Source of the DNA: Candidatus Latescibacterota bacterium
GTDB lineage: Bacteria > Latescibacterota > UBA2968 > SICM01
Direction: 5' to 3'
Length of the DNA stretch: 37,102 nt
Assembly (NCBI GenBank): GCA_009694805.1
Contig: SICM01000022.1
Coordinates: 1 to 37,102 of the forward strand
Part shown: positions 34,114 to 37,102 of the stretch, in pieces
Layout: every line of letters starts with the position of its first letter
Numbering within the stretch: position 1 is the first letter of the stretch
Position numbers and translations under genes: made by a program
The notes under the pieces: model-generated
What the model was told of the DNA's origin: nothing
Databases searched by the model: none
What the model saw: only the letters and a program-made list of their open reading frames with translations

Positions 34114-34842
34114 ATGGCGGGATTTTTTCTGGCCTTCTCATATTCCGGGGGCTATCTTGTGGCGGATGGATCGCCAGGTCGTAAAAAACTCGCCAGCGCA
34201 ATGCCTTCGCCGGTGGGGGAACACATCGTCCAGACGGCGAACGTGGCGGATCGCCGGCGGAGGTTCCCGGCCTATCTGCGGACGCTGGAGACGTTGACAA
34301 CGGCCTGGACGGAGCGGAGGCAGGTGTGGCTGCGCTACGAGAACCCCAGGACCGGGGAGGCCACGGAACGGACTTTCGACCCCTATTTCATCGAGCCATC
34401 GCCCTACGGCTATGCCTGCTACGCCATCGGGCACGACCATCTGCGGGGAAAAATCCGACAGTTCATGGTCGAGCGGATCGCGGCGATCCGGCTGCTGGGG
34501 ACGCATTACGAGGTCCGAGAGGACTTCGACCCCTACGCCTACCTGGCGAACGCCTGGGGGGTGATGGGGGGCGAGGAGGTCAAGACAGTGAAGCTGCGCT
34601 TCTCGGAGCGGGTGACCTACCGTATCCGGGAGTCGGACTGGCCGGGGATGACAGGCGTGACGGACGAACCGGACGGGGGCTGTGTGATGACGCTGCGGGT
34701 GAGCCACACGCTGGAGATGGTTCCGTGGATCAGGGGCTGGGGTCCGGACTGCGAGGTGATCGATCCGGCGGATTTGAGAGAGCAGATCGCGGAGGACATG
34801 AAGCGCGCGGCGGAGGTGTATCGGGGGAATAAACAGGGATAG
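34114..34842 (+). pseudogene. WYL-domain transcriptional regulator, N-terminally truncated
   Basis: From about 34180 the frame matches the C-terminal two thirds of WYL regulators: KLASAMPSPVGEHIVQTA, then TAWTERRQVWLRYENPRTGE, RTFDPYFIEPSPYGYACYAIG and RQFMVERIAAIRLL, and the WCX domain ending EMVPWIRGWGPDCEVIDPADLR. The N-terminal winged helix-turn-helix is missing; the residues before about 34180 (MAGFFLAFSYSGGYLVADG) do not resemble it. WYL proteins sense nucleic-acid or nucleotide ligands and often control defence islands. Without its DNA-binding domain this copy is probably dead. It sits next to broken toxin-antitoxin genes. Confidence 0.8.
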
Positions 34843-34876
34843 AGCTGAACTCGACGCCTATTACGCCAAACTCTAA
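34841..34876 (+). pseudogene. Short remnant resembling an Eco57I-type methylase C-terminus
   Basis: Beginning in the WYL stop codon, the +1 frame reads RAELDAYYAKL and stops at TAA (34874-34876). The wording RAELDAYYAxLYGL is characteristic of the C-terminal part of Eco57I/PglX-like restriction-modification methylases, as I recall it. Only eleven residues are left, so this is a suggestion. Confidence 0.4.
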
Positions 34877-34974
34877 ATGCCTCCCCAGCCCATCTCCTGG
34901 ACGGTCTGGACATCATGGCCGGCCAGAACTCTCCGGAGATAGCGCGGAAGGCTCTCGTCGATGAGGATCTTCAC
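34873..34974 (-). pseudogene. DUF5615-like PIN-fold toxin, truncated
   Basis: GTG 34972-34974 overlaps the DUF433 stop (GTGA). The frame reads VKILIDESLPRYLRRVLAGH and DVQTVQEMGWGGI, then TAG. This is the N-terminal third of DUF5615 proteins (about 110 residues), the usual partners of DUF433 antitoxins, with the first catalytic Asp in LIDES. The remaining two thirds, with the other acidic residues, are missing. The product would be inactive. Confidence 0.75.
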
Positions 34975-35210
34975 CGGGATGCGGCTCCCTCTAACGTACG
35001 TGAGGACGCAAACTCAAGGATTTTCGTAACCTGATCATGGTTGACCGTCGGAAAGTTTTCAAGAAACTCGGTTACGCTACACCCATCCATCAGGTAGTCG
35101 AAGAGCGTTTGAATGGGGACACGGGTTCCGCGAAAGACGGGAATGCCACTCATGATTTCAGGGTCCGAATGGATCGGAAGGGTATCCTCAAGCCTCTTTG
35201 TCTCGTTCAT
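34971..35210 (-). CDS. DUF433 family antitoxin
   Basis: The 79-residue protein has the DUF433 pattern HSDPEIMSGIPVFRGTRVPI, then TLFDYLMDGCSVTEFLENFP and HDQVTKILEFA. These are winged-helix antitoxins of DUF5615 toxins (VapB45-like). It looks intact although its toxin, overlapping by 4 bp, is cut short. Upstream by 25 bp lies a HigA-type antitoxin, so two antitoxins without working toxins share a transcript. Confidence 0.9.
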   Translation of the reverse strand: MNETKRLEDTLPIHSDPEIMSGIPVFRGTRVPIQTLFDYLMDGCSVTEFLENFPTVNHDQVTKILEFASSRTLEGAASR

Positions 35211-35235
35211 GGCAGGAACTCCTTTTATGCGTTTG

Positions 35236-35541
35236 TCAGCGACCGTTCTTCTCTTTCGGCTCCAGGCGGATCACCAGCCGCGAGCCGGTCGCCTCAGCGA
35301 CCTTGCGAAGCATGGCCAGGGAGCCGCCCTTATACTCCGGGTTTTCCAGGCGAGCGATGCTGGGCTGGTGGGTTTTGATCTTTCTGGCCAGGTCGGCCTG
35401 GCTCAGGTTATTCCGTAAACGGGCCTCGATGATGCTGCGGACGCGCTCGAACTCAGGACTCTGTTCGTTGTAGGCGTCGCGGAACTTGGGATTCTCGCGC
35501 AGTTTCTTGCGGACACTGGCCCAGGGTTTCTCTGGGGACAT
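35236..35541 (-). CDS. XRE-family helix-turn-helix antitoxin, HigA-like
   Basis: The 101-residue protein starts at ATG 35539-35541 after AGGAGGT. It carries a Cro/C1 helix-turn-helix: LRNNLSQADLARKIKTHQPSIARLENPEYKGG. The N-terminal extension SVRKKLRENPKFRDAYNE and the C-terminal LVIRLEPKEK are typical of antitoxins encoded after Gp49/HigB-like toxins. It would bind the inverted repeat at 35665-35678 and repress its own operon. The toxin gene upstream, 2 bp away, has lost its middle. Confidence 0.88.
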   Translation of the reverse strand: MSPEKPWASVRKKLRENPKFRDAYNEQSPEFERVRSIIEARLRNNLSQADLARKIKTHQPSIARLENPEYKGGSLAMLRKVAEATGSRLVIRLEPKEKNGR

Positions 35542-35543
35542 GT

Positions 35544-35654
35544 TCAACCTCCTGTGCGATCCAGGTAATCCTGCATGCGCTGTTGTGCGATGTGAATCTC
35601 GCGTGGGGTGTCTTCTGAGGGGGCCACGTAGAAGACGATCTCCCAATCTGACAT
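35544..35654 (-). pseudogene. HigB/Gp49-like toxin with internal deletion
   Basis: ATG 35652-35654 opens a 36-residue frame: MSDWEIVFYV, a short joint APSE, then DTPREIHIAQQRMQDYLDRT and GG. The start is that of phage-Gp49-like HigB toxins (WEIxFY). The end is the family C-terminus (KTPxREIEIAxxRMxDYL). About 70 residues of the RelE-like core between them are missing, in frame. The product cannot fold as a toxin. The antitoxin behind it is complete. Confidence 0.75.
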
Positions 35655-35664
35655 GTACAGAACA

Positions 35665-35678
35665 TAACAAAATTGTTA
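35665..35678 (-). promoter_or_regulatory. Inverted repeat TAACAA-AA-TTGTTA, candidate antitoxin operator
   Basis: TAACAA and TTGTTA are complementary across 2 bp. The site lies 10 bp upstream of the toxin remnant, over the expected promoter, where HigA-type antitoxins bind. Confidence 0.6.
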
Positions 35679-35772
35679 TCATAGCGCAAGCGGGGAATCA
35701 TCGCAGGTCACGGGTGTGGAACGATTTGCGTGGAAAAGGACCCGCTCCCCGGCGCTCCGGCCCTTTTCCCAA

Positions 35773-35846
35773 TTTTGCGGACGTCCGCAAAACCCAAGGC
35801 TTGTCGCACAACGATTTACAAGACATTTTGCGCCTGAGCGCAAAAT
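35773..35846. repeat. Two TTTTGCG palindromes
   Basis: TTTTGCGGAC and GTCCGCAAAA form a perfect 20-bp palindrome (35773-35792). ATTTTGCGC and GCGCAAAAT pair over CTGA (35825-35846). They share the TTTTGCG/CGCAAAA frame and lie 32 bp apart. Confidence 0.85.
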
Positions 35847-35921
35847 TCAAGGTCGTCTGGGAACGGGTTGCGCGGCGCCTGGGCCATTGAGGGAGCCGGG
35901 CTGCCGGCAGGGCTGCCCCTG

Positions 35922-35947
35922 AGATTGTGCCCCCGGGGGCACAATCT
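35922..35947. repeat. Perfect 26-bp palindrome AGATTGTGCCCCC
   Basis: AGATTGTGCCCCC and GGGGGCACAATCT are perfect complements with no spacer. It is the longest perfect palindrome I found and lies 31 bp before the CRISPR-like repeat. It follows the same plan as the TTTTGCG palindromes and may be a sibling of them. Confidence 0.85.
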
Positions 35948-35978
35948 GGGTCTTCCAAACGGGATCAGGTATATTTTA

Positions 35979-36007
35979 ATGTTCCCCACGCACGTGGGGG
36001 TGAACCG
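35979..36007 (+). CRISPR. Solitary type I-E-like CRISPR repeat (29 nt)
   Basis: The 29-nt sequence begins ATGTTCCCC, has the stem CCCCACG..CGTGGGG and ends GGTGAACCG. It matches the type I-E repeat plan (GTGTTCCCC, 7-bp stem, GATGAACCG) at nearly every position. Only one such repeat is present and no cas gene is in the window, so it is not an array but an orphan or relic. Confidence 0.6.
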
Positions 36008-36038
36008 ATCAGCGGGCTCGCCGTCCTCACCCTTACCC

Positions 36039-36075
36039 GTTCTCCCCATCTGAGAGGTGGGAAGTGGATTGAAAC
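36039..36075 (+). CRISPR. Second repeat-like sequence ending GGATTGAAAC
   Basis: 31 nt after the I-E-like repeat a 37-nt stretch begins GTTCTCCCC and ends GTGGATTGAAAC. The start resembles the first repeat (GTTC-CCC). The end GGATTGAAAC is the 3' tag of many other type I/III repeats. It could be a degenerate last repeat or an unrelated coincidence. Confidence 0.3.
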
Positions 36076-36182
36076 CGCTTGACCTATACAAAATGTTGTT
36101 ATACATTCGTTTTTTTCGTCCGGGTGATGAAGGGTGGATTGAGATTGAGAGTCTGCCAGGCGAAAAGCAAGGAGTTATCTCC

Positions 36183-36947
36183 ATGAAGTTGTCCGAGCAG
36201 CAGGTGGCACAGTTCCGGGAGGATGGATTCCTGATCGTGGAAAACCTGCTCGACGAGGCGGAGATCGAGGCGCTCCGGCAGCGCGCCGAGTGGGTGGCTG
36301 GCGGCCAGTCGCCCCGAATCCCGAAGGAGAGCTTTCAGGTGGAGCCCCGCGTGGCGCAGGGGGAGTTGCAGGCAGAGACCTACGCCGATTCCCTGCGTCG
36401 GATGAGCCATCTGGCCTTCTACGATGACGTGTTCCGGGTCCACGCCCGAAATCCCAGAATTCTGGATGTCATCGAGTCTCTGCTCGGCCCGGACATCAAG
36501 CTCTATCAGGACCAGATTTTCATGAAGCCGCCGAAGGTCGGGTCCCGGCGGAGCTACCATCAGGATGCCCCGCTGGGGTTCCACATCGACCCGCCCGACC
36601 TGGTGGCCTGCTGGGCCGCGCTGGACGACGCGACGGAGGAGAACGGGTGTATGCGGATGCTGCCCGGCACGCATAAGTTTGGGGTTATCGATCAATCGGA
36701 TTGGGAGGCCTACGAGCGGAAGTCGCTGGAGGGGGTCCTGCCGGGGGAGCGGCCGGTGGTGTTGAGGGCGGGGAGTTGCAGCTTCCACCACGGGTTGATC
36801 CTGCACTGCAGCACACCCAACCTGTCCGGGAAGCGCCGGCGGGGGTATGCCATGCACTATGTGAGCGCCCGGTGCCGGTTCACGGGGCCGCCGGAGAAGA
36901 ACGATGCGATGCTGGTGCGGGGGCAGGCGTTTCCAGGATGTATTTAG
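36183..36947 (+). CDS. Phytanoyl-CoA dioxygenase (PhyH) family protein
   Basis: The 254-residue protein starts at ATG 36183 after GGAG at 8 nt spacing; the frame is open 126 bp further upstream, but those residues do not belong to the family. MKLSEQQVAQFREDGFLIVE is the usual PhyH start. His126 and Asp128 (YHQDAPLGFH) and His208 (LILHCSTPN) form the iron site, and Arg219 or Arg220 would bind 2-oxoglutarate. The C-terminus RGQAFPGCI is normal for the family. It is convergent with the transposase, whose stop lies 14 bp beyond, and has no other gene partner in view. Confidence 0.92.
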   Translation: MKLSEQQVAQFREDGFLIVENLLDEAEIEALRQRAEWVAGGQSPRIPKESFQVEPRVAQGELQAETYADSLRRMSHLAFYDDVFRVHARNPRILDVIESLLGPDIKLYQDQIFMKPPKVGSRRSYHQDAPLGFHIDPPDLVACWAALDDATEENGCMRMLPGTHKFGVIDQSDWEAYERKSLEGVLPGERPVVLRAGSCSFHHGLILHCSTPNLSGKRRRGYAMHYVSARCRFTGPPEKNDAMLVRGQAFPGCI

Positions 36948-36961
36948 ACTATCAGCTCACC

Positions 36962-37102
36962 TTACGCAGTCAACCGGACAGGTTGGAGTTGACGTAAAGT
37001 ATCGAAGGATACCTGAAGCGCGTTGAGGTAGAGTTTGGACTTGAGCGCAAAGTGGTTGAGTTTGGTCGAGACTTTCAGCAGTTCGAGTTTGATGTAGCCA
37101 CA
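36962..37102 (-). CDS. DDE transposase, C-terminal fragment (cut by window edge)
   Basis: On the minus strand the last 46 codons read CGYIKLELLKVSTKLNHFAL, then KSKLYLNALQVSFDTLRQLQ and PVRLTA, ending TAA. The form YIKLELLKxxTKLNHFALKxKLYL is known from the C-termini of DDE transposases of the IS4/IS701-like group. The rest is beyond the window. The stop is only 14 bp from the PhyH stop, leaving little room for the element's terminal inverted repeat. Confidence 0.65.
   Translation of the reverse strand, partial: CGYIKLELLKVSTKLNHFALKSKLYLNALQVSFDTLRQLQPVRLTA

Larger units (their letters stand above)
35655..36182. other. Gene-free stretch rich in palindromes and CRISPR-repeat-like sequence
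   Basis: Apart from the operator, three palindromes (35773-35792, 35825-35846, 35922-35947) and the two CRISPR-repeat-like pieces (35979-36007, 36039-36075), I see no gene. The open frames here have no family look. An AT-rich segment at 36080-36120 precedes the PhyH gene and probably holds its promoter. Confidence 0.7.

Noticed and set aside
35486-35890. 134-codon plus-strand open frame over the HigBA remnant
   Set aside because: It is antisense to HigA and to the toxin remnant and runs into palindromic DNA; no motif.
35979-36075. A true CRISPR array
   Set aside because: Only one good repeat and one doubtful one are present; no series of equal spacers and no cas genes are in the window. It is reported as repeat-like only.

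Overview
The window is about 37.1 kb of GC-rich bacterial DNA that looks like part of a draft or metagenome-derived contig. Both ends fall inside insertion-sequence genes: an IS200/IS605-type transposase tail at 1-99 and a DDE-transposase tail on the minus strand at 36962-37102. The bacterial markers (ribonuclease Y, SmpB, RNase PH, GroEL under a CIRCE operator, NuoI) are clear, but none fixes the phylum. The mixture of PhyH-type dioxygenases, Gfo/Idh/MocA oxidoreductases, a xylose-isomerase-like TIM barrel, a heparinase-like protein and many palindromic repeats resembles uncultured lineages such as Latescibacterota or Poribacteria. That placement is a low-confidence guess.

Layout. 0.1-2.7 kb: two sensor histidine kinases, both with broken reading frames. 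2.8-5.9 kb: an orphan molybdenum hydroxylase large subunit and a PhyH dioxygenase. 6.0-6.7 kb: a PIN-domain toxin-antitoxin pair. 6.7-18.4 kb: mainly minus-strand housekeeping genes, namely nfo, an IscU-like scaffold, nuoI, rny, a GlcD-type FAD oxidase, DUF2203, a ferredoxin-NADP reductase (broken frame), an A-type Fe-S carrier, peroxiredoxin, superoxide dismutase, panC, panB, a deoxynucleoside kinase, folK and folB. 18.6-20.4 kb: groEL with a consensus CIRCE operator and a good promoter but no groES next to it. 20.5-24.8 kb: a plus-strand run of smpB, an N-acetylmuramoyl-alanine amidase, a DnaC/IstB-like ATPase, rph and rdgB, closed by a strong shared terminator. 24.9-28.0 kb: Gfo/Idh, TIM barrel, Gfo/Idh (frameshifted), probably for sugar or polyol catabolism. 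28.3-33.8 kb: a cassette of an internally deleted DUF1445 gene, DUF1989, a 1000-residue heparinase II/III-like protein and an unassigned TIM-barrel protein, flanked by two copies of an 86-bp repeat. 34.1-36.1 kb: a graveyard of defence and toxin-antitoxin remnants with several perfect palindromes and a solitary CRISPR-repeat-like sequence. 36.2-36.9 kb: a second PhyH dioxygenase.

The most unusual signal is a family of heptamer-periodic arrays at about thirteen loci between 10.1 and 27.0 kb. Each locus uses a different 7-nt unit. At several loci the array comes as two complementary arms that would fold into a long imperfect hairpin with a 7-nt period. Two of these arrays overlap coding sequence of the amidase (its start codon and its interdomain linker) and one encodes the last residues and stop of RNase PH. 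The second notable signal is at 34.8-36.1 kb, where a HigB-like toxin and a DUF5615-like toxin have been gutted while their antitoxins stay intact. They sit beside a truncated WYL regulator, a twelve-residue tail resembling an Eco57I-type methylase, and the type I-E-like CRISPR repeat.

Several genes that are normally essential or intact carry single-base frame breaks at short repeats or homopolymers. These are as likely to be sequence errors as true pseudogenes.
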